Assembly: GCA_029204225.1 (NCBI GenBank)
Contig: CM055094.1
Location: 65,182,293-65,246,292 of the forward strand
Length of the DNA stretch: 64,000 bases
DNA from: Diphasiastrum complanatum
Taxonomy: Eukaryota > Streptophyta > Lycopodiopsida > Lycopodiales > Lycopodiaceae
Reading direction: 5' to 3'
Part shown: positions 11,294 through 23,942 of the stretch, piece after piece
Numbering within the stretch: position 1 is the stretch's first letter
Layout: every line of letters begins with the position of its first letter
Made by a program: the position numbers and the translations under genes
Notes under the pieces: generated by a model
Database searches by the model: none
Told to the model about the DNA's origin: nothing
Seen by the model: only the letters and a program-made list of their open reading frames with translations

Positions 11294-12150
11294 TTAAAAG
11301 AGTGTCAATGAGAGAGAGAAAATAACATAAACAATAATAACTTTTGACAATAGTTTGAATTGGTCATGCTGGAACCTCAATCTTACAGTACCTTCACCTT
11401 TGATATTGTGAGTGCTATCATCACCAAGATGAACATATTTATTTGTGTTGTAAGGCATATAGAAATGAAAAATCTCACGATGATTGGTCATATGTTGAGT
11501 AGCTCCCGTATCCAAAAACCACGAATCATCCGACTTCGCGTATTTGTCTTTGACCGTAAAAGTGCCTGTCCATTTCAACTTCAGGAGATGCTGAAACTGT
11601 ATTTGTCTATTGATCAGGTTGCCTGGTTGCATTCTTCGCTATGAGAATTCGGCAGTCCTGGATCTCATGGTTATTGCATTTGCAATACCTGCAAAACATC
11701 TTCTTCTTCGACGAATGATTTAATGATTGTCCTTGACTTTGAGTCTATTTCTAATTTGATGTAGACTACTTGGAGCTTTTCTGCTTCTGTCATTTCGAGC
11801 CCTTGTTGACATATAGAGCATGAGATGAAGAGGTAGACGAAGTGTCTTGACTTCTTCGATTATCTTCTTGTAGCAATATAGTGATAACTCTGGTAAGAGT
11901 TAAATTTGAGTGTGTCGTGATGATCATCACCCAATTCTTATATGTAGAGGGCAAGCTTGAAAGCAATGTCACAATTGTGTCTTGATCGTCTATGACTGAT
12001 CCGACAGCAACCATTTGTTGCAAGAGATTCTTAAACTGGTTAATATGATTTTGAAGGAAGATTGGACTAAGTAATATACTTTGCTATTCAAGTTGTCATG
12101 TGGTGAATCTTGTTTCGGACATAGATAACAATTGATGCTTAGTTACGACA
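11294..12150 (-). pseudogene. Ty1/copia gag and protease fragment
   Basis: On the minus strand, 12120-11790 is copia Gag (LLSSLPSTYKNWVM, then LTRVITILLQEDNRR). 11790-11640 is a frame-broken zinc-knuckle region with NHEIQDC. 11632-11294 is the protease with an intact WFLDTGATQHMT motif and the following beta-strand block (HNIKGEGTVRLRF). Gag resembles the plus-strand copy at 19057-19848 (LLSSLPDAYETWVM), so the two belong to one family. No integrase or reverse transcriptase follows; the protease runs into low-complexity DNA. Confidence 0.85.
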
Positions 12151-12350
12151 TGGATAACAACTGATGCTCAGTTACGACACCTATCTTCCTCACATACTAA
12201 CTTGTACAATTTTGCGTTGTGAGATGATGGCAGGTGGGCATCTCACTTTAAAGTACTTTTCTACTGTAAGATTTCATACAGCTTCTTTATTACATGTTAT
12301 GCTATAAAACAAAAGGTTTGGTCTTGCTTTGTCAAGAGAGACTATGTGAA

Positions 12351-12495
<145 letters not shown>

Positions 12496-12689
12496 GGTAA
12501 GATCAAGATAGCACTTAACCAAAAAAAAAATTGAAAGATCTTGGTTTAGCACTATGTTAAGTTTATAGGTCAATAAGGAGTAGATGCAACTTTTGCTTGT
12601 CAAGAAAAACATCGTACCTCTATCTCTAATAAGTCTAATATGGATAGTTGTTAGTCAAAAAAAATTTAAGAAGTAGATCTTTATCATGT

Positions 12690-13562
12690 ATCTTCAAGTA
12701 CTGAGTAGATGTCCAATGAAAGTGGTGGAGTTCAAAACACCCAAAGAAGCCTTCACAAGGTTCAAATCAAAGGTCTCTCATTTTTTAGTATTTGGTTGTA
12801 AAGCTTATGCACATATTTTAAAAAATGACAGGAAGGAATCTAGTGCAAAATTTACTAAGTGTATTTTTTTTAGATAAAGATTTAATTGTGTGATCAAGGC
12901 ACTAAAAGCTTATCGTCAGTTATGATATTGTTTTTGATGAGCTTGATGGCCACACTAGAAATGCAGACTTGAATGGATCATCAATTGATCATGAAGATAT
13001 TAATAAAGACACCCCTACATTAGAGACACTGAAAAAGACAACTAAGTGGTATTTGAAGGTGATGAAGGATGAAAAGCCAAAGGATATTTGAGATGGAAAA
13101 TGATTTAAAAAAAATGTCTCATAGGTCAACAAGAGAACAAAGACAACTTGACGGGTATGACATAAATTTAACCTTGATAAATGTAATGCAAATTGTTGAA
13201 GAGCCAAAAACATTCAAAAGTTGAGTATTGGGCATTGAGTCTTACAACACAAGAAGATACATGGTTGAGGTGCTTATTTGATGATTTTGGACAAAATCAA
13301 GAGCATCCTTCCTTGATATCTTGTGATACTCATAGTCACCTTAATTTAGTTGAAAATCTTGTGCTTCATGCTAGAACAAAATACATTGAGATTCATTATC
13401 ATTTTGTTCGAAAAAAGTTACAAGAGAAAGATATAAATCTAGTATTAAATTTTTGTCAATTACATTATCAAGTAGTAAATTTACAAAATCTTCAAGTGGA
13501 AGTAAATTTGAAAATTTTCATGCACCACAAGATTAGTAGAATGTAAATTGATCATTGAGGAG
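12690..13562 (+). pseudogene. Ty1/copia integrase end and RNase H end
   Basis: 12686-12877 reads the C-terminal integrase block (FKSKVSHFLVFGCKAYAHIL). A linker follows with stops and frame changes to about 13190. 13193-13546 is the last part of RNase H (EYWALSLTTQEDTWLRCLFD and later LHARTKYIEIHYHFVRKKLQ). The reverse transcriptase between them is deleted. Directly after comes a purine tract (TGAGGAGGAG, 13555-13565) and the LTR at 13566, which fixes the orientation and the 3' end of the element. It is not functional. Confidence 0.87.
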
Positions 13563-13565
13563 GAG

Positions 13566-13841
13566 TGTTGGAAATACAATGTTCACCTTACATTGTATAG
13601 CTTTATCTTGACTGTTGACTAGCTAAGTACCAAGACTATACATGTGAACTAAGCTATTATTAGCTCACTTAGATTTAGTTGTTTATTGTGCTTTTTCTCT
13701 CTAAGAGAAGTATTGTGGTTTTTCTCTTTTGGTGGCTTGTGCTTCTACTTTTAGTAGTTCTAGTAATTAGAATTTTCATCTAGCATCTACATTCTCTAGA
13801 TAATATTTCTATACATCACTTTGCTTTGGTATTATCTAACA
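13566..13841 (+). mobile_element. 3' LTR of the plus-strand copia remnant
   Basis: It starts TGTTGGAAATAC immediately after the polypurine tract and ends ATTATCTAACA, giving TGTTgG...CtAACA ends and a length of 276 bp. The matching 5' LTR was not found. The base run after the end is TTCGA. Confidence 0.72.
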
Positions 13842-16249
13842 TTCGATTTAAGGATTGTTCAGTATGTACTAGTTTTTCTTTTTCATTCAAAAACTAGATT
13901 AAAAACTTGTGTGATTGTTGATGTGTGATCTTATGTCTAAAGATATTCAACTATTCTAGTAACGTATAATGGAAGCAAGTATTTTTATGTATAAGAAACT
14001 TCTTTTTGTATCAAGAAACATTTTTATGCTAAAATGAGAAATCCTCATTAACATTCATAGTTGGAAGAACATGTGATAATGGTTAATATTACAAGTCATA
14101 GGTGAAAGTAATCTGTAATATGCATAACATATGATACCCCCATGTTGTGTATTGCACTTTATTGTCTTAAAGTTAATGCCTACACATTCAATGACAAAAA
14201 AGGAAAAAGTCCAAAATACAAGAATGACAAAAAAATACAAGTATAAATGACCAGAGAAAACCTATGTATGTTGTTAATTGTTATCATGACTACCTATTAG
14301 AGGAAAAGTATGATATCTTAGGTGTTGATATTTTATCATTATCTCAAGAAAAGCATGTACATGATTACAGAGCACATTTGCAAAATATTTCTTGAGTTTA
14401 GATTCCCAAGAACCACAATCATATGTGCTAAAAACTATGAGCTAGTGGCACATACTTTTTTAGGGTGCTTTCAAATCTAAAAAAATATCATGGTAGAAAT
14501 ATTGATTGCGTAGCACTCTTATGTTGTATGCCACCTCATTTAAGCAATCAAACATACCACATATGTGTTCGGTGTCATTACATGTATGAGATAGAAGGAA
14601 GTACAATAGTTTCAAAAGTAGCTCATCAACTCAACTTGTTCATTGTTTACATCAATGAAGAAATGAAATATCTTGAAACCTTTTTGAAAAATCAAAATGA
14701 GATTTCCTTAGAGCCATTAATGCATGTAGTGATTTTTTCACTTTTCTAATAATTTGTTGATGGCCTATTTGGAGCACCCACTAGATTCATTATCCCCAAT
14801 ACTAGCAAAGGCTTGTGGGTATAGTGGCAAAAATAGAGATATCATGGTCTCCCTTTAATCACAGATCTCTTCAACATCCTACCTAATGGAGAACATCAAA
14901 TGAATTCAGATAATGTCTTTTTTTTTCAAAAGGGTTAACCGTGAATTAAAATTCTTATACGAAAGTACATTAGTAGCCTCTATATTCTCAACTATTTCTA
15001 TCAAGCCAAATGTTCCATAAAGATATCACTCTAAGACATTCCCAAAAGCTGTTAAGATGAGGTTCGAAAGAAACATGCACTTTTTTTTTAGAAGGATTCA
15101 TGTATTTTCCATGGGGGCAGATAGATGTTGGGTCTAAATGTGTTGTTGCTTAGTAGAATAGGTCACAAAAATCTTCAAGAATAGGTGTTCTAGTACCTGT
15201 GTGTTGATTTGAAGAAGCTTTCCAATGAAACGTAGTCATATAGATAGCTTAGAGAATATCTCTCTCAAGATTTGTAGCTAAATTATTCCAATAAAACTTT
15301 TAGGATTACTTTTGATGCATATAGGCCAATCTAACTTCATAACTTCCAAATTCTTCCATTCCACCATCTCCTTTGCTCGCTTCAATGGTCCACCATAAAC
15401 CTCATCTAAGCTCCACACTTTGAATTAAAATTGATAGAATTTGTAAGATGTTATGCATTTTGGATGAACATTGAGGAAGGGATAACTCTAATGATACAGT
15501 AGTGGACACCTATTGATTAAATGAATATAACCTACAATGGTCACTGGTGGGAATCCCATTTTCCTTTGTTAGTTAATGTGTTGCTAACCATTAGTAGGAT
15601 CTTTTACTAGTTTGTTTATGAATGAGAAGTGGTTCATGTCAAGTACATTTTAGATATGTGCTTTTTAGTTTGAATTGTAAGCATTGTTTACTGAAACTAA
15701 AGTCTTTGTTGTGTGGATCCTTGTACTTGATAAGTAAAATGTCTTTGAAAATGATAGTCCACTCGTTGGTTGATTGCGCTAGTGACACATTTAGTGATAG
15801 TGATAGTGTACCTGAAGTTTTGGACACATAAAAAAAAACCAGCTTGAATTGGCAGCTGGGGGTGTATTCAATGTTACCAGTCTAGTGTCAAATTTTCTTG
15901 TCATTAGTAAACTTAGAATGAGGCCTTTACTAACTAGTTTAATTGTCATTTTAGTTGTTTTTGTCTATTTTAGTGAGTTTTAGATAGTTTTGGGGTAGTG
16001 TAGACATGTTTTTGCTTATTTTTGTGTGACTGATCTGTTGGAAGCTAGCGGAGGAGGTGTTTGGAGGTAGTAGAGACTTGAAAAAGCCTCTAAGGGCTTA
16101 ACATATCATCATACCCATCAAAAACCTCAAAAAACCAACAAATTTGTATTTTTGGAGGGAAAAAGTGAGCTAAAAATCCATCAGATTTTATTTCTCCCTA
16201 TCCAGTTGATAAGAAATCTTGCATGACTAGCAGCAGCCTAAGGACATTG
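13842..16249. other. No gene recognised
   Basis: AT-rich sequence with only short open frames (for example 14465-14749 plus, 94 codons, Cys/His-containing but matching nothing I know). A (GT)(GA)-poor, T-rich composition and many stops argue against coding. It may be old transposon debris. Confidence 0.4.
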
Positions 16250-17010
16250 TCCCAGCCCCACATAAAAGCTTGTGAGAGTTAGTTCCCATCAGATTTTGAA
16301 AAAAGTACGAAAAACCATAAAAGTTCAAAATCCTTGTAAAACCAAAAAAAAAATTCAAAACTACTCAATAACCTTTGCCAGACCTCCTGCAGCTAGATCT
16401 CATTGAGACAAGCTCACAGATGAGTCTGTGAGAGTTACTTTATAGTTTAAGACTCTCTATGAGAGTTCTCAAGTCCCAAAAGAGCCAAATTGAAGTCAGA
16501 ACCATCGCAGACAGTATTGTTTGTAGTTTTTGTGGCAACTAGCTCTCACCAGACCTCCTGTAGCTAAATCTCACTGAAATAAGCTCATAGACGGCTCTGT
16601 GAGAGTTCATCTTCTTCTAGTAAGCTATAAAAAGGTTCTGAGTGCTGAAAAAAGTGGAAAAAAAAAGGGGAACCCTCGCACAAGTACTCTTGTTGCATGG
16701 TTTAATGAGTTTAGAATTACTTGTTTCATCAGTGATCAAGTCTGTGAGAGATAGTATGAAATGTTGATGAATCTGTAGGCTAAAAAGTGCCCAAAAACAT
16801 CATCAGACGTCAATAACTTTCAGGTCTGCAAGAGTTAACCTTTGCCACTATATACAGAGCCAGATCCATACCAGATCCAACTTTAGTTAAGAGGACGAGA
16901 GTTGGTTTCTAGAAGATCATGATATGTCAAAAAAATTTATTGAAAAATAGTACAAAGAACTCTCACATAGCCAACCCTTGCATGAGTAACCTTCGCAGAT
17001 AGGATAAGTA
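16250..17010 (+). repeat. Retroelement leader with repeated GAGAGTT-type motif
   Basis: TGTGAGAGTT and close variants occur at about 16271, 16428, 16455, 16599 and 16826. The reverse form (AACCCTCGCA, GAACTCTCAC, AACCCTTGCA) occurs at about 16670, 16960 and 16975. Two 58-base copies, 16379-16436 and 16550-16607, share CAGACCTCCTG and CTGTGAGAGTT with about ten differences. It lies upstream of a gag scrap and an ORF-X fragment; a similar array lies upstream of ORF-X at 62100-62420. Confidence 0.65.
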
Positions 17011-17334
17011 GCAAAATTTGCCTCAGATCTATCTATTGTGGAAATCTTAGGCCAATCAAAGCAAAGATCAGAGAGAAATCAAGAAAAAACCACCGAAAAA
17101 GGAGCTAAAATCACACTAATAGCCATCAAAACTGATCAGATCCAAATTGTTTTTCCTACATCCATCAAGATCCAGTAACCTTGGACTTCTTTGACGAATG
17201 AATATGAGATCAAGACAATGATTATCCAAAAGAGCAAAAAATCAAATACCAAACCTTTCCTGAGTTGCAACCACGCAGATTGAAGCAGAGGCAGGACCAG
17301 CAGCAATGGACCCAATGGATCAACCCGTACCTAC

Positions 17335-17465
17335 TGAGGGCACCTCATCTTGAAATGCCAAAATATGATGGATCAACAGATCCTATCAAGTTTCTCTAGA
17401 TCTATGAACAATCGTGTGAGATCTATGATGAACAGACTCTCAAGGAAAATTGAAGTTATTCTCCA
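17335..17465 (+). pseudogene. Ty3/gypsy gag scrap
   Basis: The plus strand reads LEMPKYDGSTDPIKFL, a TAG stop, IYEQSCEIYDEQTLKEN, then after a frameshift LKLFSMSL. This aligns with the gag at 7497-7904 (LDLPRYDGPTDPACYLQIYEEACEVYG...LFSMTL). The TAG sits where the other copy has Gln. Only about 45 codons remain before the sequence passes into ORF-X-like coding. Confidence 0.75.
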
Positions 17466-17469
17466 TGTC

Positions 17470-18150
17470 ATTATTACCAAGACCAAGGCCTCGAGACTAA
17501 CCAAGGCGCAGGACAGAGTCTAGAAAGAGCAGAGGAAGAACAACAAGCATCAACCTCCCAGGGCTCTTAATCCATATCTGCCAGTTGTGTATTTCGTGAA
17601 CCAAAAGACGCGGAGGATGAAATTAATGAGTTCCTAGTTCAATTTTCATATGAATCCTCATGCGGTGGTTGGTAGATCTCCTTCTCCAAAGACATCAAAG
17701 GCAATAAAATCGCGTGCCTTTCGGCACTGGCTCCGCAACCTACATGGCAACAACGCACTTTCAAAAAAGATATGTCAACCATGAAAACTTATGTGACTAA
17801 TCTGAACTTAGCTACGGGTCAATCCACATTTTGTCCCCATTCCACGATGATACAAATGGGTAGAATGTTGAACCCCTTTGGACCAGATAACCATCAACAC
17901 ATTCAACTAGCCAAAGATCTACTCAAAGCACGGGTGGGGCACGGATGTAGATGCCAAAAGAGCTCCGGTCCAATTTTTCAGACGATATATCAAGTACCTC
18001 GATCCAACAGTTCGCACAGCAACCAAATTTGTCCAGGACATAGAACTTCTATTGTGGGTTCCCACCAAATGGGACAACATTTTGCCACCTCTATTTTTTT
18101 ATCCCAACACGGTCTCGGCATCACAGAAAATGGAAGACCAACTTGTTGGA
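17470..18150 (+). pseudogene. ORF-X fragment (unknown retroelement-associated protein), plus copy
   Basis: I do not recognise this protein family. It aligns by eye with the C-terminal third of the minus-strand ORF at 58690-61764. Shared blocks, plus then minus copy: ISASCVFREPKDAEDEINEF with ISANWAFRRPKSVEEKINEF; GGW-stop-ISFS with GGWQISFS; GTDVDAKRA with TMDVDARRA; LDPTVRTATKFVQDIE with PDPTVRGATTYARDLE; PTKWDNILPPLFF with ETKWDNFLPPIFL; KMEDQL with KVEDQL. A Gln/Glu-rich linker precedes these blocks. Several frameshifts and stops make it non-functional. It follows a gag scrap directly, so the join near 17465 is probably a deletion or recombination point. Confidence 0.7.
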
Positions 18151-18185
18151 TTTCAATGCTTTGGACCATTTCCATTGAGCTGACT

Positions 18186-18535
18186 CCATCGACTTTGAAG
18201 TCACCAAAGTCCGAGGTCTGACTTCATCGACTTCAACTTCTCCATGTGTATAAACAAAGTTAACCTCCGAAGTGTTCAACATCGAAGTCATCGACTTCTC
18301 AATGTCTATACTCAACTTACTTCACCAAGGTACCTGACATCGAAGTGTTCGAAGTAGCTGACTTACTTCATTCCATCAGCTTCGACTTCTCATGTATATA
18401 CCCATCAACCGAATTTGTCGACATGTCTGGACTCAACGACTTACCCCACGTCACCGACTTCTCACCAACTACCAACTAACTCGACTTCGTCGACTTCTTC
18501 TTTATCAGGGAAAAGTCGACCCATGAACTTTCAGA
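18186..18535. repeat. Cluster of TCGACTTC / GAAGTCGA motifs
   Basis: About ten matches or near matches to TCGACTTC, in both orientations, lie irregularly spaced in 350 bases, several as CATCGACTTCTC or CACCGACTTCTC. The spacing is not constant, so it is not a simple tandem array. It lies between the ORF-X fragment and a copia 5' end. Confidence 0.65.
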
Positions 18536-18916
18536 TGACTTCAAGTACATCTCTGACAATCCACCTAATTTGTACATACGTTTACAGTTAGAGAAGATGG
18601 CCATCTAATGCATAATGGCTATAGTACATTAAGTAGTGAAGATTTTATGCTCCCAATGCACTGAGCACTGACATGCAATCATCAATGTATAGCGTCAACA
18701 CTCTTGCCAAATTGGTGAGGCTGTATTCTAGTTAAGTAACTAAGTTCCTATCAGTTAGCCAAGTTTTAAAAATCAATGTCTCACTTCTACTTCATTTCTT
18801 TTGCATTGCTACTCAGTTTTCATCTTGACTATCGTTTTGCTAGTAACTGCTACATTACCGATCCACAATCCATCTGATATTAGACTTCTGCTGCTATCTT
18901 ACCATTTTTTTCAACA

Positions 18917-18928
18917 TGGTATCAGAGC
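18917..18928 (+). promoter_or_regulatory. Primer binding site, initiator tRNA-Met, copia
   Basis: TGGTATCAGAGC follows directly after ...TTTCAACA (18916), the likely end of a 5' LTR. It is 128 bases upstream of the copia gag start. The LTR must lie within about 18540-18916, but its left edge was not identified. Confidence 0.9.
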
Positions 18929-19056
18929 GGGTGGCTCAGGAATTTGCATTTCTATTGCAGGTTATCAATCTTTTTTCTACCAAGAATTCATAATAGCAAG
19001 TGCATAGCCAACAATATTAAGACATCGTTATTTCTACCAGTGATCTCTACACCAGA

Positions 19057-19848
19057 ATGGATTCATCTTCTAGTTCATTTATGATTGACAAGCTCGACGG
19101 AGAGAACTACCATTTCTGAAAATTCAAGATGAGAGTATTTCTACTTGCCAAAGAATTGTGGGACATCGTCGATGGCACTGAGGTCACACTAGAGGCTGAT
19201 GCATCCAGCATCACCAAATGGAGACAAAGAGATGGCAAGGCATTTGCCTTGATCACTCTCAATATCAAGGACTCTCAAATCAGTCACATACATGTTGTTC
19301 AGACTGCTAAGGATGCATGGGACATCCTAGCAACTCTCTATGATATCAGAGTCATCACATCCAAGCTTCATCTGAGGAAGAAATTCTTCACTCTTGATGC
19401 AGATAGTGTTTCGAGCCATCTCAACACCTTCAAGAACCTTATGAAGCAGATGACTGCAACAAGATCAGTCATTGAAGATTCAGATGTAGTAATGACTCTA
19501 TTATCGAGTCTCCCTGATGCCTATGAAACTTGGGTTATGGCTATTTCAACCCAGCAGCATCTCACTCTATCAAGAGTAATCTCGATGCCACTAAAAGAGG
19601 AGATTAGAAGGAATGCTTCCTCTTCCGGATCAGAATCGGATCCACAAGCTCTATACACAAAGAAAAATCAGAAGTTTAGATCCAAGAGATCTACAAAGTC
19701 AAATTACACTGACAAGAGGAGCAACATGCAGCAGCATGTATCAAACACACCCTCAACATCAGGATCTTCATCATTCCAGCCAATGCAGAAGCTATTCTGC
19801 AAATACCGTAAGAGGACTGGTCATCTCTGTTATGTCCATGACCAGTAA
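19057..19848 (+). pseudogene. Ty1/copia gag
   Basis: The ATG at 19057 begins MDSSSSSFMIDKLDGENYHF, a typical copia Gag start (...L.G.NY..W). The next codon, normally Trp, is TGA at 19117-19119. The same frame then runs uninterrupted through the Gag helices (KDAWDILATLYD, LLSSLPDAYETWVM) to a defective zinc knuckle CKYRKRTGHL, in which the second Cys is Arg, and a TAA at 19846. No protease or pol follows, so the element is truncated 3' of gag. One or two substitutions separate this frame from an intact Gag, so it is among the younger elements here. Confidence 0.9.
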
Positions 19849-22800
19849 GTAGGATTCAGTATACTCCTAGACTTGGATAAATGGTACTCCAATAAATCAA
19901 GCTATTAGTTATGCCACGTCATACCGGATGTGACCCGAAAGTAACTAATATCCTTGTGAGGCCCAAAACACACTAAATCGAGTTTAGACAAGGTTTGAGA
20001 CAGTGTATGCATGTAATTCTATGAATAGGTGGTCCATGCTTGGGACTCTATTCTAGGTGAATCTATGTATAGGGAAGTTAGGGCTATGCATGGCTATGTG
20101 CCCAGGATGCTTATGGCTCCATAAAAAGAGGCCAAACTCGTCCTACTCCTCATTGTGATCATGGATTCATTGCCAGGGTTTCACTCTGCATTCATGCCTC
20201 TTGTTCCTTGGCTTGGGGGTGAAGCTTCTAGAGTTGATTAGTTGCTTCTACTTGGTTGGGTGGTTACTCCATAGTTCTTTGTGGTTTTATGGAGAATTGT
20301 CCTTGAAGGCCAATTTGTGATGCTTTTCTGGAGTTTTTTCTTGTGTAGATCAGATCTTTGGTAGATCTGAATTTTCCAGCAAGTGTACTTTCGTTTTAGG
20401 ATTCATTAATGATGAAATTAATGATGCGTGCCGGTTCTCTCCAATGATTTAGGATTCTAGGCTATGTTTTGGTCAAAATTGCTTGGTTTTTCATGCTTTT
20501 TGGCACAAAATAGATAGTAAGAACCAAAATACAGCAAGATCAGATCAATTAGATGGTTGTAATTCTGTAAATTGGTTTGCATGTGTTAGAGAAAGAGTTG
20601 TATGTCTTGAATTTCCACTTTATGGTGATGAAAAAACCGGAAAATAGCCAAAAATCATCATTTTTGCTTGTTTTTTCATAAAGTTGGATAGGAGGTGGCT
20701 GTAAAACACCATGTAGAGCTTGTAAGTAGGTGAACCAAAGTCTTTTGAAGCTTTCCCTGAAGTTAGAACCAAGAATTTCAGAAATTGAACTTGTAGGAAG
20801 TCAAAAAAGTTCAAAAATTGACCATTTTTTGTGATTTTTGGGGGATGGATCTCTCCAAATCCATAAGGATATCATTTTGGAATTAATTACAACATGATTA
20901 GCATTCATTTTTACCTTCCCAACAAGCTATCAGACCTATGAATTGATGGCCGGTGGCTTATGCACCATCTCCATCAAGTTTGAAGCTATTTTGACTTCTA
21001 CAAATCAAGAAATCTTCATTCTCAGCCTATACTACATCTTAGGATCAGTATGAATGCTTCATGGAAGTCTAATTGATGGTTTAAGACTGTTGGTAGCATC
21101 AATTTTGAGCTTGGGGAGGTGTTTGCACGTTTTTGCATGATTCCTTCTTGTGGAAGTGCGCCCTACTACAGATTTCTGGTAGCTCTGGTCTTGCACGTGT
21201 GAAGCTTAGGTGGCAAAATGACATGGCAAGCATCTTGTTCACTTGGTCTCCCTCTGTACTGAGCTTTACAGCACCCAATTTGGTGTCCTGTAGCCAAAGT
21301 TATGATCATCTGAAGTTTTGCAGTTTTGTGAGTAAAATTGGCAAATTTTGGAATTGTTCTGATTGCAAGATTATATTCAAAAGATCAGACTAGTACTGTT
21401 TCATATACTAGTAAATGATTTTTGATATATCAGATATTCAACCCAGGTTTAGGACAGAAATGAAATTGTTTTGGATTTTTTCCTAGAGTAATTAGTTTTT
21501 AAACATTTACTAATGTCATTACATCTTCTTGGTACCTTAGCTGAAATAGACTTTCAGGGAACTGAAAATTCTAAGGAGGGAAGAAGAGTGGACATCAGTG
21601 GTAGTAAGTGTGATCGGGAAATATATTTTGCAGTTAGGATTTTGGTAATCCCTGTAAATAATTGCTTAATACTGGTTATTAATTTCCTGGTTAGAATTCA
21701 TTCAGATGAATTCGTAACTGATATCTTTGTAACCATTGAGTTGTCCGTGATGCCTGCAATGCCAAATGGATGTTCAAAGAAGCTTCTGAGAACTTTGGAA
21801 AATTTCTGACTCGTTTTTGTCTAAACCCTAAACCCTAAACCGTGAGGGCAATTGCATCCAAGAAACCTTCATTTTTTTTTCATGGTTAAGCCTTTCGAGA
21901 GGAACAAAATCAATCATTCTTTCAACTTGAATCTTGATATTGCAAGGAAAAATTTAAATTTATTGTTGGGAAGATCATCTTGTAGTTTGAGGCATTCTTG
22001 TCACTTGACATGGCATCTTCAAGGGAAGTTGATCGAGGTCACCTCAATGCTACTTCTTTTCCAACAGGATTACCATTGGCTTGCAAAAGCCTATTTAAAA
22101 TCTTTCAAATAGAACCAATCTACATGTTTTACATTTGTCAATGGATTCTTAGAACTAGCTTACCTGCATCATTCAAGTTGCCCGTCAAAAACAAAATTTT
22201 GGCCATTGCTATTGACATTGAAAGAACGATTTATTAAGTTTAAAGTTTAAACAAATTTGTGACAGGCAAAACGGACATCAAATTTTCAACCCATTTCCAG
22301 GTTTTATCCGTAATCTGCCCAGCGCTCTCACCCACGTACAAAGTACACAAAACTGCAGTTCTATGAAGGTGTCATGCATAGTAAGTCACTGGTGGATGCA
22401 TTTTATCTCGAGATGGGTTCAACCGTTCAACGTTTGATCTTGCCATTGGCAGTAGCATGAAATACGTATTGTTTTCGGTACAATGACTTACATATATATG
22501 TACCTTTCAACAACAATCATGTGCCTGTGCTTTTTGTACCATTTGTTTACAGAAAACCACATCCGTCTTTAAATATGAGATAGTACATCATACATAGTCT
22601 GACTCTGAGAAATGAAACTGTCACGGTACTCGTGGTGAGACTCGAGATTGGCAAGCCACATTCACATTTGAGAGCTTTCTGCTTGTTATAATGTATTGAG
22701 AAGCTACAAAATGAACTGGTAAGTTGCCAAGGTCGTTGTTATGTTGGTACCTTGAGCAATGTGAACTAAGATTGCGTCAATATATTGAATTGTTGTCATT

Positions 22801-23942
22801 TGTCAGAATTCAATTTTAAACAATAAGGTGAATGTTAAAACTTAAAGGTAGATAGTAGATGCATACCTGTTGGCGGCCTGGCCGCTTTACTTTTTTCTTT
22901 TTGGCGTTGCGACAAGTCAGCCGTGATCAGTCCAACAGCACTATTGTCCGCGGAACCCTGACTCCATTCCAGAGCCTGGGAGTTGTGCTCTGCAGTCTGG
23001 AGTCTGGAAAATCGGCATATTATGAGAATGGAACTATCTTTGAATGTGCTCTGGAGAATTGGCATGATATGGGAATGCAACTATGTATCTTAATGCTGAC
23101 TTATTAAAAATTGATTCTTGTTTTCTTAGGTGATAATTTTTATGTTTAACAAAGATAGCCATAACATTTTAGCATCAAACTTTTCAGTGCCTCCGATTTA
23201 TTGGTCTCGATTAAATAATCTTTTGAATTTTTTTAAACTTCAGTCTTGTCATGTATGCATTTGACATATGAGTCATGACCTATAATATGTGGGCAATGCT
23301 GGAAGCAATAATGCTTATACATTTCTTTTGGATTCAAATTTATTAATGAGTATTCCACCTCTTAACTGTTAACCTATTAAACTTTTTGTGTAGAGTTAAG
23401 TTCTCAAAACATTCCTGAACGGGACATAAAGCCCACTCCTTGGGGCCTTCAATAGATGGTCTTTGTTAATTTTTTTCTCACATAATTTTATGGGCTCAGT
23501 GCCCTTCTCGGGGCATTAACAGCAAATGACGTGTTCTAGGCTATTCCAATAAAAAACTGATTGGTCTAAAAAATATAATTTCAATCAACGAACAGCAATA
23601 TATAGAACTTGATAACCTCAAAAAGAGGCAAGATCATTAAGGTAATTTCCTATGTCCATGAAGATTTTCAGAGGCTTTGCCTTGCCTTGGGAGGAATGCC
23701 CACGCACGAGCGATCAATAAATCCAAGCAGCCTTCTAGTTCTTCAAATCAGTGCTTTGCCTCCTAGCCAATTACAATCCCCGACTCCAACGCTCTACCGT
23801 ATCTCTAAGACTACTCTCCATGCTCAGGAGTCAGTAGTCAGCCTCTGAGTCTGAGCACTGAGGACTGAGGAGTCAGGACTGAGGAGTGAAAGCGAAGCAG
23901 GCATCGAATACTAAATAAAGAGAACGCATCTTTTATTCAGAA
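19849..23942. other. No gene recognised
   Basis: AT-rich DNA with only short frames that match nothing I know. The only notable feature is the telomere-type repeat at 21821-21841. A GC-richer patch at 22870-23000 shows no supported coding. Confidence 0.4.
21821..21841. repeat. Short CCCTAAA (plant telomere-type) repeat
   Basis: CTAAACCCTAAACCCTAAAC is nearly three units of the Arabidopsis-type telomere repeat. Tracts this short also act as telo-box promoter elements (AAACCCTAA), but no gene start is identified nearby. Confidence 0.9.
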
